Shown: positions 1 through 7,349, counted from the stretch's first letter. The stretch is 64,000 bases of DNA from Brevibacterium pigmentatum (GCF_011617465.1 NZ_CP050153.1:1488001-1552000), one strand, 5' to 3'. Notes: a model not told the origin generated them from the letters alone. A program made the numbers and translations.

Positions 1-2
1 TC

Positions 3-95
3 TGGATGAACCTGCAGAGTCATTACGAGCTCGACCGCGCCGAGGACCAGGCAGGTGAGCAGATCGCTTCGATCGTTCCGCTGCAGGTGGTGTGA
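3..95 (+). CDS. C-terminal end of a HigA-like antitoxin (partial)
   Basis: Only the last 30 codons are in the window; the gene begins upstream. The tail starts WMNLQSHYEL and ends with a TGA at 93-95. The tryptophan-x-N-L-Q followed by a Tyr-x-Leu helix is typical of the end of HigA-type (XRE helix-turn-helix) antitoxins, which neutralise HigB mRNA interferases and repress their own operon. The DNA-binding part and any toxin gene cannot be seen, so the call rests on a short motif. It fits the toxin-antitoxin character of the following genes. Confidence 0.5.
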   Translation, partial: WMNLQSHYELDRAEDQAGEQIASIVPLQVV

Positions 96-97
96 AC

Positions 98-502
98 GGC
101 GAGCACTCCGATCGGGCGGGCAGGGTGACGAAAGAACCACTGTCGGGTGGTCACGGAGATCTCACACCCTGGAACCTTCTGCTGGGTGAGCGCTGGGTAT
201 TTATTGACTGGGATAGTGCGGCTGCGAGTGCCCGGTTGTGGGACCTGTAGTACTCCGCGCAGGCCCTCACGCTCAACGTCACGTCTGTTGATCCCAACGT
301 GGCAGGGCAGTCACTCCGCGCCTTTGTTGACGGGTGCCGCGCCGAGGCCGAGCTGCGCAGCGTTTTTCCTGAGGCGCCGGTACAACGAACCTGGGCGATG
401 TACGAGATGCTTCGAAACGCTGATCGCGACGGAGTGGAACCCTGGGGGACTATGTTTCTGAACGGCCGCGGCGGTCGCTGGCGAGCGGTGGCACACTCTT
501 GA
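98..502 (+). pseudogene. Broken aminoglycoside phosphotransferase-family remnant
   Basis: One frame carries the catalytic core of a phosphotransferase (APH/choline kinase fold): GHGDLTPWN, the catalytic loop with Asp and Asn, then VFIDWD, the metal-binding aspartate motif. The N-terminal lobe with the ATP-binding lysine is absent, and an in-frame TAG at 248-250 interrupts the protein straight after the second motif. The same frame then runs open to a TGA at 500-502. It is therefore 5'-truncated and nonsense-interrupted, not a working kinase. A short restart at ATG 299 would lack all catalytic residues. Confidence 0.65.
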
Positions 503-529
503 CTCTTCCTATAAGCGGAAGATATCTTC
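499..529 (+). promoter_or_regulatory. Promoter and 12-bp palindrome of the nucleotidyltransferase/HEPN pair
   Basis: TTGACT at 499-504 and TATCTT at 523-528 are separated by 18 bp. The -10 element lies inside a perfect 12-bp palindrome, GAAGATATCTTC, at 518-529. Transcription would start at about 535, practically at the ATG (537), and no Shine-Dalgarno is visible, so the mRNA is probably leaderless. A palindrome over the -10 suits autorepression by the winged-helix protein encoded next. Prediction only. Confidence 0.45.
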
Positions 530-536
530 GTGTTCT

Positions 537-1130
537 ATGAAGAATATCGCAACGCAGCTGACGCCTTTTGTGCGCTCGGATGCCGTTGGGGCGATTCTGG
601 CCGAGACTCTCGGGCACCCTGATCGGGAGTTTACGCTGGCAGAGCTTGGGCGGCGGACCGGCACAAGCGGCCCGGTCGTGCACCGCGAAGTGGGGCGATT
701 GGTCGAATCCGCCGTGCTTCGTGACCGGTACGAGGGGCGAAACCGTCTCGTGAGCGCGAATGCCGACCACCCATTGTTCGCTCTGATGCGAGATTTGATC
801 GCGGCGACCTACGGGCCGGTGCCGGTGTTGCGTGAGCTCTTCGACGGGATCGACGGGGCGGAGGAGTTGCTGATCTACGGATCTTGGGCCGCGCGCCGGT
901 CAGGAGAAAGCGGTGAGTTTCCCAACGACTTAGACGTCCTCGTCGTGGGGGAGACGCCGCGGAGGACGCTCTCGGGGATTGCAGCCGAAGCAGGCGACAA
1001 GCTCGACTTGCCCGTGAACGTCACGCGTATCGCACCGGTCGACTGGAACTCTGAGGACCCGTCGCCGTTCGTCTCGACGATTCGGTCACGACCCTTAGTC
1101 GATGTGAGATCCGGTGAGATCCTTGCCTGA
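537..1130 (+). CDS. Winged-helix / MNT nucleotidyltransferase, likely antitoxin
   Basis: 197 aa. Residues about 1-75 form a winged helix-turn-helix (ELGRRTGTSGPVVHREVGRL). Residues about 100-175 form a minimal nucleotidyltransferase: YGSWAAR followed by DLDVLVVG, the GS-x-DxD metal-binding pattern of pol-beta-fold enzymes. Its stop overlaps the start of the HEPN gene by 17 bp, so the two are translationally coupled. In HEPN/MNT modules the MNT protein silences the HEPN RNase, in studied systems by AMPylating it. Fusion to a DNA-binding domain would let the same protein autoregulate through the palindrome at 518-529. Activity here is inferred from motifs; a plain transcriptional regulator remains possible. 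Confidence 0.7.
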   Translation: MKNIATQLTPFVRSDAVGAILAETLGHPDREFTLAELGRRTGTSGPVVHREVGRLVESAVLRDRYEGRNRLVSANADHPLFALMRDLIAATYGPVPVLRELFDGIDGAEELLIYGSWAARRSGESGEFPNDLDVLVVGETPRRTLSGIAAEAGDKLDLPVNVTRIAPVDWNSEDPSPFVSTIRSRPLVDVRSGEILA

Positions 1131-1563
1131 GATCATCAAGCAGATGCTCGTGAACCGAAGACTGGAGCGTGTGGATCGGAATCGCGAGCATGCGCTGGCT
1201 GTGGTCGTGACCGCAGAACGCCATATCCGTACGGCGGAGCTGCTTGCTGATACCGACGATCACGCGATGGCGTTCACAGCGGCGTACGATGGTGCGCGCA
1301 AAGCGCTCGTCGCCGTCCTTGCTGCCGAAGGGTTCCGTGTCCGACCAGTCGGCGGAGCTCATCGCAACACCGGGATCGCGGCAGCGGGCTTCGTCAACGA
1401 CAATTCCTTGGGCGAGTTTGAGTGGATGCGTCAAGTGCGCAACGCGACTGAGTATCCCGACGACGATCGACCGACAGCGACGAACCAAGACGTGGCTGAA
1501 GCGATCGCCGCGGCCGTTCGGATCGTCGATGTCTGTGCCGAGTACGTGCGTCGCGACGGGTAA
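1114..1563 (+). CDS. HEPN-domain protein, likely toxin partner
   Basis: 149 aa, all-helical, beginning inside the end of the nucleotidyltransferase gene. It has the HEPN layout of four to five helices, with AFTAAYDGARKALVAVLAAEGFRV in the middle and a late RNATEYP segment. That segment occupies the position of the catalytic R-x4-6-H motif but has Glu-Tyr where the histidine is usually found, as in the RNxxEYP branch of HEPN proteins. Whether it cleaves RNA is therefore uncertain. The partner and tight coupling support a toxin-antitoxin role; an accessory or defence role is an alternative. Confidence 0.65.
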   Translation: MRSLPEIIKQMLVNRRLERVDRNREHALAVVVTAERHIRTAELLADTDDHAMAFTAAYDGARKALVAVLAAEGFRVRPVGGAHRNTGIAAAGFVNDNSLGEFEWMRQVRNATEYPDDDRPTATNQDVAEAIAAAVRIVDVCAEYVRRDG

Positions 1564-1579
1564 TCGACGAATTTGGGTG

Positions 1580-1773
1580 CAGTTATTCGCTCGCATCGGC
1601 TTCGACAACCTCGGTCGGCAGACCTACCTGACGGCCGGGCCCACGGAATCCCGTGCGTGGACGATTCCGAAGGGAGCCACCGCACCGAGGCGGCCGGAGT
1701 CATTCATACCGTCTTCCAGAAGGACTGCATCAAGGTCGACGGCGACGTCGTGGAGTTCCGGTTCGACGTCTAG
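1580..1773 (+). pseudogene. ychF: C-terminal remnant of the GTPase YchF, frameshifted and internally deleted
   Basis: The first part reads RIGFDNLGRQTYLTAGP, ESRAWTIPKGATAP, a signature of the TGS-proximal region of the ribosome-associated ATPase/GTPase YchF. Near 1685 the frame shifts: one G seems to be lost, because the next frame continues EAAGVIHTVFQKDCIK. It then jumps to VDGDVVEFRFDV and TAG, the usual YchF terminus, with roughly 45 family residues missing. No G domain is present. An intact ychF presumably lies elsewhere in the chromosome, since the family is nearly universal. Confidence 0.7.
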
Positions 1774-1775
1774 CG
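1750..1775 (+). repeat. Terminal repeat copy 1, shared with 5623-5648
   Basis: Twenty-six nucleotides covering the end of the YchF remnant recur at 5623-5648 with 21 identities, including an uninterrupted GACGTCTAGCG. Both copies contain the TAG that ends a gene remnant. It may mark a shared recombination junction or a second YchF tail. Confidence 0.45.
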
Positions 1776-2226
1776 CAGCTGACTGACTCCGTCATGCGCT
1801 GGGTTCGATATCAGATCACTCGGCGGTAAGAAGACCGAGTGCATCTGGCATGAGTAGTTACGACAAAACGCATTGAACGCGCAGAACAAGCTCGCCGTGT
1901 CGATCGGAGTACCGCCGCGACGCATCGACTAGCTTCGTCGTGAGCGTCGAGCGCTGCGCGACAAGATCTCTGCGATCACACCTTCTCGTAGTCGCGCAGC
2001 CGTTCGACTCGTCGCGGAATCCGGTCTGCCGAAGGTGCCGCTTCAACGTCTGAGGCAAGCGTTGATAGGTAGGCGCTCTCCGTTCTGCCCTGCGTCTGCG
2101 GCACAGACTGGGGCACTGTGGCAACGACAACTTGAGCTGTCACTGGGCTTCCCGGGCTCACGACGCCCGAATCATTGCGGAGAGGCCCGACGGCTCGGGA
2201 CATGTGCGGATGGAGTGCGGCGGCGG
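1774..2226 (+). other. Gene-free 453-bp stretch with degenerate coding traces
   Basis: No convincing gene. From 1858 a plus-strand frame reads like a charged helical protein (ALNAQNKLAVSIGVPP, then LRRERRALRDKI) but is broken by an in-frame TAG at 1930-1932 and has no recognisable family or start. The right end holds a 55-nt repeat shared with 8822-8876. The stretch is most simply decayed sequence between the YchF remnant and the methionine module. Confidence 0.4.
2169..2223 (+). repeat. 55-nt dispersed repeat, copy 1
   Basis: The block begins GAATCATTGCGGAGAG, identical in both copies, and continues with about 80 percent identity to 8822-8876, ending GTGCGGCG. Here it lies just beyond the 3' end of mesD. 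Neither copy encodes a recognisable peptide in a common frame. Confidence 0.5.
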
Positions 2227-3267
2227 TCAGCCCCTTGACGCAATCAGCTCCTCGCGGACGATCGCTGTTCCTGCACTCAAGGCGCTCATCTTCGCGAGGG
2301 CGACGTCGCGCGCGAAGGGGGCCATGCCGCAGTTCGTGCTTGGAATGAGCTTGTCCGCGTCGGCGAACTTCAGTGCCTTGCGCAAAGTGGCGGCGACCTC
2401 CTCCGGTGTCTCGATGGTCTCATTCGCCACGTCGATGGCGCCGAGCATGACCTTCTTGCCGCGGATCAGTTCGATGAGGTCCATCGGGACATGCGAGTTG
2501 TGGCATTCGAGCGAGACGATGTCGAGGCTCGAGCGCTGCAGGAAGGGGAACGATTCCTCGTATTGGCGCCACTCGGACCCGAGGGTCGTTTTCCAGTCGT
2601 TGTTCGCCTTGATCCCATAGCCATAGCAGATATGCACTGCGGTCTCGGCCCGCAGACCTTCCGCTGCCCGTTCGAGCGCGGCGACTCCCCAGTCCTTCAT
2701 CTCATCGAAGAAGACATTGAATGCGGGCTCGTCGAACTGGATGATGTCCACTCCCGCCGCCTCCAGATCCTTTGCCTCCTTATTGAGGACCGTGGCGAAT
2801 TCCCAGGCCAGCTTCTCGCGGCTCTTGTAGTGGGCGTCATAGAGTGTGTCGATCATCGTCATCGGTCCCGGCAGCGCCCACTTGATCGGCTGATCAGTCT
2901 GCTGGCGGAGGAACTTCGCATCGTCGACGAAGACCGATTTCTCACGGCTCACGGTGCTGACGACTGTGGGCACGCTTGCGTCGTAGCGATCGCGGATCCG
3001 AACCGTCTCGCGCTTCTCGAAATCGACTCCGCTGAGATGCTCGATGAACGTCGTCACGAAATGTTGGCGGGTCTGCTCTCCGTCGCTGACGATGTCGATG
3101 CCGCGATTGGTCTGCTCATGAGTCGAGATGCGCAGGGCATCGTGCCTGCCCTCGACCAAGGCTTCGCCCTGGAGGTTCCAGGGGGACCAGAGGGTTTCGG
3201 GCTGCGCGAGCCAGGACGGCTTCGGCAGACTGCCGACGATTGAGGTGGGCAGCAGCGGCTGCGTCAT
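2227..3267 (-). CDS. mesD: Folate-independent methionine synthase MesD (core MetE fold)
   Basis: 346 aa, only the C-terminal (betaine/homocysteine-binding zinc) half of cobalamin-independent MetE. The zinc ligands are visible: His and Cys in VHICYGYG, Glu in LECHNSH and Cys in STNCGM. IVGSLPKP lies near the start. The N-terminal folate-binding half is absent, which is characteristic of the Mes families. The neighbour is a DUF1852 protein, as for MesD, which needs MesX and oxygen; the methyl donor is not folate. I chose ATG 3267 because AGGAG sits about 9 nt upstream inside the end of mesX. This places the start 18 nt after the mesX stop, so the two form an operon transcribed mesX then mesD. 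Confidence 0.8.
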   Translation of the reverse strand: MTQPLLPTSIVGSLPKPSWLAQPETLWSPWNLQGEALVEGRHDALRISTHEQTNRGIDIVSDGEQTRQHFVTTFIEHLSGVDFEKRETVRIRDRYDASVPTVVSTVSREKSVFVDDAKFLRQQTDQPIKWALPGPMTMIDTLYDAHYKSREKLAWEFATVLNKEAKDLEAAGVDIIQFDEPAFNVFFDEMKDWGVAALERAAEGLRAETAVHICYGYGIKANNDWKTTLGSEWRQYEESFPFLQRSSLDIVSLECHNSHVPMDLIELIRGKKVMLGAIDVANETIETPEEVAATLRKALKFADADKLIPSTNCGMAPFARDVALAKMSALSAGTAIVREELIASRG

Positions 3268-3284
3268 CGTTTCTTCTCCTGCGG

Positions 3285-4277
3285 TCATGCGACTGGGACG
3301 GGTCGGTCGGACGCCCACTGCTCGAGCATCTCTCGGTGCAGGTTGACGAAGAACTCCTCCGTGAACTTTCCCTGTCTGGTGCCGAGCTGGTTGCGTTCGG
3401 CACGATCATAGGTGACCGGCATCTCCGAGAAGTCGTGCCGGTCCAGCGTCGGCCGGTAGACCTCTCCGGCGGCGGTATTCGCGTTGTAGATCTCGGGCCG
3501 ATAGATCTTCTGGAAAGTCTCCATCGTGCTGATCGTGCCGATGAGCGCCAGATCGGAATAGTCGCCGAGGAGGTCGCCGCGATGGTAGAAGGCCAGCGGT
3601 GCGACGCTGCCCGGCGGCATGAAATACCTCACCTGGAGTCCCATCTTCGCGAAGTAGTCATCGGTCAGTGAGTAGTCGTCCTGCTGGTATTCGAACCCGA
3701 GAATCGGGTGGTGATTCTCGGTCCGACGGTACGACTTGCTTGTGGACACGCTGATGCAGATCACGGGTGCCGTCTGGAACCGTTCCCGATAGGCGGCAGA
3801 GTCGAGGAAGTGTTGGAATAGTTTGCCATGCAGATCACCGAAGTCATCGGGGACCGTGAACTCGGTTGCGGCCTCATTGGCAGCCGGCAGCCGCACGCTG
3901 AAATCGAAATCGCGGACGAAGGACGAGAAATTATTCCCCACGATCCCGGGGTGACGTTTTCCAGTCAGTCTGTCGATGATCTGGATATCCAGGACTTCGA
4001 GCAGCGGGAACTCCTGTTCCCGGCCGCCCGAGCTGAAGTGAAGTCCTCCGGAGACGATGTCGAGTTCGAGGACATAGCGATCCCGGTCGGGATTGTCCCA
4101 GGACGCGAGTTCGTTGAAGCGGCGATTGATGATGCTCAGAGCAGTGCGGAGGTTCTGCTGACGGTCCTCGCCCCTGGCGAGGTTGGCGAAGTTCGTCGTC
4201 GCTCGGGTGCTCTCCGACGGCGAGTAGTCCTCGTCGAATCGAGTCGTGGTGATGCTGAATGAGAACTCAGGTGTCAT
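3285..4277 (-). CDS. mesX: MesX (DUF1852), partner of MesD
   Basis: 330 aa. Recognisable throughout as DUF1852: FDEDYSPSESTRATTNFANLARG near the N terminus, IVGNNFSSFVRDFDFSV around residue 130, and GLQVRYFMPPGSVAPLAFY with TISTMETFQKIYRPEIYN in the C-terminal third. Family members are found next to MesD and are required for its activity in vivo in other bacteria; the biochemical role, perhaps handling an oxygen-dependent methyl donor, is unsettled. ATG 4277 gives the conserved start MTPEFSFSI. It is the first gene of the operon and is divergent from a LysR regulator across a 123-bp gap. Confidence 0.82.
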   Translation of the reverse strand: MTPEFSFSITTTRFDEDYSPSESTRATTNFANLARGEDRQQNLRTALSIINRRFNELASWDNPDRDRYVLELDIVSGGLHFSSGGREQEFPLLEVLDIQIIDRLTGKRHPGIVGNNFSSFVRDFDFSVRLPAANEAATEFTVPDDFGDLHGKLFQHFLDSAAYRERFQTAPVICISVSTSKSYRRTENHHPILGFEYQQDDYSLTDDYFAKMGLQVRYFMPPGSVAPLAFYHRGDLLGDYSDLALIGTISTMETFQKIYRPEIYNANTAAGEVYRPTLDRHDFSEMPVTYDRAERNQLGTRQGKFTEEFFVNLHREMLEQWASDRPVPVA

Positions 4278-4375
4278 GGACGTCCAATTCGGTGGGTGTT
4301 CGGCCGGTTGCGGTCGCTGGCATGTCTGTGATCCATCCTGCCCGTCCCCTGTGGTCATCGGGTAACTCGGGGGAA

Positions 4376-4391
4376 CTATGGATTCCTATAG
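4376..4391. promoter_or_regulatory. Imperfect dyad between mesX and the LysR gene
   Basis: CTATGGATTCCTATAG is an imperfect 16-bp dyad whose right half ends 9 bp before the LysR start. LysR proteins usually bind a T-N11-A dyad in the divergent promoter. It is a candidate autoregulatory site; several central positions do not match. Confidence 0.3.
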
Positions 4392-4400
4392 CCTTGATCT

Positions 4401-5348
4401 ATGTCTCGAGGCCTGAAGAACATCACGCTGCTGCAACTCCAGTACTTCATCGAGGTCGCGTCGGAAGGGTCGATCACCGCCGCCGCCGATCTCCTCTATG
4501 TCTCTCAGCCGACCATGTCTGCTGCGATGAAGGACCTGGAGACCCGTGTGGATCGCGCTCTGCTCGTCCGATCCGCTCGCGGGGTGACTTTGACTGACGA
4601 TGGTGTGGAGTTCCTCGGCTATGCCCGGCAGGTCGTCGAACAGGTGGAACTCCTCGAGCAGCACTACCTAGGGCGCCCGCCGTCACGGCGTCTGCTCGGA
4701 GTCTCGGCGCAGCACTACTCGTTCGTCGTCGATGCTTTCGTTCGGATGGTCAAGGCCAGCGATGCTGCCGAGTACGAGTTCTCACTGCGAGAGACGCGTA
4801 CTTGGGACATCATCGAAGACGTTCGCACGCTCCGCAGTGAGCTCGGCATCCTCTACCGCAACGACTTCAACAGGAAGGTCATCGACAAACTGCTGCGAGA
4901 TTCGGGGCTTGCGTTCCACCCGCTCTTCCTCGCCTCCCCACACATCTTCATCTCTCGTACGAACCCGCTTGCCTCCCGCAACCGCGTCACCCTTGACGAT
5001 CTCGCCGCCCTGCCGCGGCTCACTTTCGACCAGGGCGCGAACAACTCGTTCTCCTTCGCCGAGGAGATTCTCTCCACCCTGTCGAGCAAGCAGGAGATCC
5101 GGGTTTCTGACCGTGCGACCATCTTCAACCTGATGATCGGACTCGACGGCTACACCATCTCGACGGGCATCATCAGCGACGATCTCGATCCGGCCATCGT
5201 CGCGATTCCACTCGAGGTCGAGGAACGCATCGAGATCGGCTGGATCGATCATTCCGGGATCCCGCTGACCGAACAGGCGCAACGATACCTCGACGAAGTT
5301 CGGGCCGTTGTCGACGGTTTCGGTATTGCGCTGCTCGACCAGCCGTGA
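4401..5348 (+). CDS. LysR-family transcriptional regulator, divergent from mesXD
   Basis: 315 aa. Winged helix-turn-helix at residues about 8-65 (LQLQYFIEVASEGSITAAADLLYVSQPTMSAAMKDLE), then a periplasmic-binding-protein-like effector domain to the end. Standard LysR length. Divergent placement suggests that it regulates mesX-mesD, probably in response to a methionine or homocysteine-related signal; this is inference from position. It is not obviously MetR by sequence inspection. The following DNA is a gene remnant, so it is transcribed alone. Confidence 0.85.
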   Translation: MSRGLKNITLLQLQYFIEVASEGSITAAADLLYVSQPTMSAAMKDLETRVDRALLVRSARGVTLTDDGVEFLGYARQVVEQVELLEQHYLGRPPSRRLLGVSAQHYSFVVDAFVRMVKASDAAEYEFSLRETRTWDIIEDVRTLRSELGILYRNDFNRKVIDKLLRDSGLAFHPLFLASPHIFISRTNPLASRNRVTLDDLAALPRLTFDQGANNSFSFAEEILSTLSSKQEIRVSDRATIFNLMIGLDGYTISTGIISDDLDPAIVAIPLEVEERIEIGWIDHSGIPLTEQAQRYLDEVRAVVDGFGIALLDQP

Positions 5349-5379
5349 CCGAGGACAGCGCCGAAGCGGTCTCGAATAG

Positions 5380-5646
5380 CCGTACGACTCGCTGCGCCCC
5401 TCGTATGAAGACCACCTCGGTGCAGGGGTCGTGCTCTCTGGGGTTGCAGATCGCGGAATCCGCGAGGCGATGAGCCCTGGGGCCACGGCTGTCGCCGACC
5501 TACTCGAGCCAGTGAAACCGCGTCTGACTCAGGCCCTGGCCGTATGCATCGGGGAGCGAGAGTTGGAAGCGATGGGATTTCACTCCGACGTCGATATGAC
5601 AGCCTCGTTGGACGTCTCATGGGTGGAACTCAGATCCGACGTCTAG
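5380..5646 (+). pseudogene. Probable C-terminal remnant of 2-phosphosulfolactate phosphatase (ComB-like)
   Basis: After an in-frame TAG at 5377-5379 the frame reads PYDSLRPSYEDHLGAG, then MSPGATAVADLLEPVK and IGERELEAMGFHSDV, DMTASLDVS. This resembles the end of ComB-family phosphatases, where LRPALEDLLGAG, LSPEA and GRELVERGF, AAELDVS are common. The N-terminal two thirds are missing. After LDVS the family would continue VVPVL, but here it becomes WVELRSDV and TAG, similar to the YchF terminus. The identification is tentative, from memory of the family. Confidence 0.4.
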
Positions 5647-5648
5647 CG
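5623..5648 (+). repeat. Terminal repeat copy 2, shared with 1750-1775
   Basis: Second copy of the 26-nt segment (21 of 26 identical) containing GACGTCTAGCG and the terminating TAG. It replaces the expected end of the ComB-like remnant. Confidence 0.45.
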
Positions 5649-5661
5649 GACGGCGACCGTG

Positions 5662-6516
5662 TCACCGAGTATCGAGACCTTTCAACTGATCCGTGATGCT
5701 GCGGGGGCTGCGTCCCAGGAAGTGCGTGAGCGTGGGGTCCGACTCAGAGAAATGCCCGCTCCTTGTTGCCTGGAACATCGACAGGGTGAAACGCGCGACC
5801 TCCTCGGGCGTACCGCGGGAGATGGCGTCGGCCACCCACTTCTCGTCGTCCACGAGGACGCGCTCGATTCGGCGTCCGGCGATCTCGGACGCGGAGGCGG
5901 CGAAATCCTCGAGGGTGACCGGCTCGGGCAGCGTCAGGTCGATCGGGCCCTCGAGCGGTTCATCCGCAGTCAGAACCGCAGCGGCGGCCTCCGCCGCGTC
6001 GCGGCGATCGATCCAGGAAAATGGTCCATCGGCGGGCATGGCGATCTCGCCGGTTTCTTCCCATGCACCGAGCAGCTGAGCCGGGTCTCCGTAGAAGCCG
6101 TTTCGCAACGAGGTCCAGGCTGCTCCCGATTCTGATAAATACTGTTCCGTGGCCGCATGGATTCCGAGCGGCGGGTAGGGGGTGTCGAAGCCTGCTCCGT
6201 GGGTGCTTGTGTACAGGATCCGCTGAGCCCCTGCATCGACGGCTGCGTCGATCGCCCTGCGGTGTTGTGCGACGACGTCGGCAGTAAGGTCGCTGGAGGA
6301 CACCAGGAGAACCTGTTCGGCGTCCGCGAATGAATGGCGCAGAGCTGCTGGATCGTCATAGCTCCCCTGCCGGACGCGGACTCCTTGAGCGGCCAAATGG
6401 GTCGCACGCGAGGGATCGCGGACACTGACGCCGATCTGCCCAGGCGGAATCCGCTTCAGAAGATGGTCGAGAGTAGCTCCGTTGAGAGTGCCTGTCGCTC
6501 CGGTGACGATGATCAT
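5662..6516 (-). CDS. NmrA-like NAD(P)-binding oxidoreductase
   Basis: 284 aa atypical short-chain dehydrogenase. The N-terminal nucleotide-binding glycine motif is MIIVTGATGTLNGATLDHLL (canonically GATGxxG; here GATGTLNG). VRVRQGSYDDPAALRHSF and VLLVSS follow, as in the QorB/NmrA group that acts on quinones or senses redox state. ATG 6516 is preceded by AAAGGAA at good spacing. It is divergent from a TetR gene, the common arrangement for a repressor controlling a neighbouring reductase. Exact substrate unknown. Confidence 0.8.
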   Translation of the reverse strand: MIIVTGATGTLNGATLDHLLKRIPPGQIGVSVRDPSRATHLAAQGVRVRQGSYDDPAALRHSFADAEQVLLVSSSDLTADVVAQHRRAIDAAVDAGAQRILYTSTHGAGFDTPYPPLGIHAATEQYLSESGAAWTSLRNGFYGDPAQLLGAWEETGEIAMPADGPFSWIDRRDAAEAAAAVLTADEPLEGPIDLTLPEPVTLEDFAASASEIAGRRIERVLVDDEKWVADAISRGTPEEVARFTLSMFQATRSGHFSESDPTLTHFLGRSPRSITDQLKGLDTR

Positions 6517-6592
6517 CTGACATTCCTTTCGTATGAACTGTGAGCTGACAGCGTGCTTCGTGCGCACGTCAGAGCTGCTGCAATGGCTGAAG

Positions 6593-6609
6593 TTGACCCG
6601 TGGGGTTAA
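6593..6609. promoter_or_regulatory. Imperfect inverted repeat in the NmrA/TetR divergent gap
   Basis: TTGACCC at 6593-6599 and GGGTTAA at 6603-6609 form a 7-bp inverted repeat with one mismatch and a 3-bp spacer. It could be a second operator half or the -35 region for the leftward NmrA promoter. Confidence 0.3.
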
Positions 6610-6630
6610 TTTGGTGGTCCCATCCTGCAT

Positions 6631-6655
6631 TAACTTGACTGCTATGATCAAGTTA
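6631..6655. promoter_or_regulatory. Perfect inverted-repeat operator for the TetR regulator
   Basis: TAACTTGA at 6631-6638 and TCAAGTTA at 6648-6655 are exact reverse complements separated by 9 bp. The spacer contains TATGAT (6643-6648), a good -10 for the rightward TetR gene. Arms of this size at 17-bp spacing fit a TetR dimer, so autoregulation plus control of the divergent NmrA gene is likely. Confidence 0.6.
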
Positions 6656-6682
6656 CTTGTCACTGCGGGAGGGGGCGTCATC

Positions 6683-7276
6683 GTGTCTGATCCAAGTGGT
6701 GTGAAGTCTCTCCGCTCGGATGCTCGCCGAAACGTCGACCGGATTCGACGTGCGGCGGTCCAGGTGTTCCGGGAGCAGGGGTTCTCTGCGCCCCTTGAGG
6801 AGGTCGCCGCTGTTGCAGACGTGAGCAAGGCGACGATCTTCAATCGGCTCGGCGGGAGAATCGGCTTGATTGATGCTGTCATCGACGAGGTTGTTGCGGT
6901 GGAGCTGCAGACGGTCATTGAGGAGGTGCGGTCCACCGGCGAAGTCCGAGAGCGTATCTGCTCGTATATCTATGCGTTGCGTGACCTGCAGTATCGAGTT
7001 CCTGCGGTCAATGATGTTCTCCTCCAGGAGTATCGCGATTCCGAGCCGTTGCTGGCCCTGTGCCGTGCTGGAACGGAATTCCACGACAGCCTTGTCGCTC
7101 AGGGGCACGCCGCCGGCGTATTGGTCCCCGCCTTCACAACAGAAGACTTCCAATCACTTGCCCGCGACAATGCTCTCGTCCTCAAACACGGGGGCCGACC
7201 GCCTCGAGCCGACTATGACCGCCGAACCGCATTCCAGATCAGTGGGATCTGCAGATCGTCCAGCGTGCCCGACTAG
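6683..7276 (+). CDS. TetR-family transcriptional regulator
   Basis: 197 aa from GTG 6683, chosen because GGGAGGGGG lies 8-15 nt upstream; an ATG at 6644 would overlap the operator. The N-terminal helix-turn-helix is clear (RIRRAAVQVFREQGFSAPLEEVAAVADVSKATIFNRLGG). The ligand-binding part is short and its last 30 residues (RPPRADYDRRTAFQISG) do not look like a usual TetR C-terminal helix, so a late frameshift is possible. Likely represses itself and the divergent NmrA-like reductase. Confidence 0.75.
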   Translation: MSDPSGVKSLRSDARRNVDRIRRAAVQVFREQGFSAPLEEVAAVADVSKATIFNRLGGRIGLIDAVIDEVVAVELQTVIEEVRSTGEVRERICSYIYALRDLQYRVPAVNDVLLQEYRDSEPLLALCRAGTEFHDSLVAQGHAAGVLVPAFTTEDFQSLARDNALVLKHGGRPPRADYDRRTAFQISGICRSSSVPD

Positions 7277-7349
7277 CCTCGCGACCTCGGTGAGGCTGGC
7301 TCAGTGCAGGGAATCTCTGCTGACTTCGGCTGCGCTCCCATGGCCGTGG

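Noticed and set aside
57-5660. A mobile element or prophage carrying the decayed region
   Set aside because: No transposase, integrase, terminal inverted repeats or target duplication could be found; only gene remnants and the short repeats reported.
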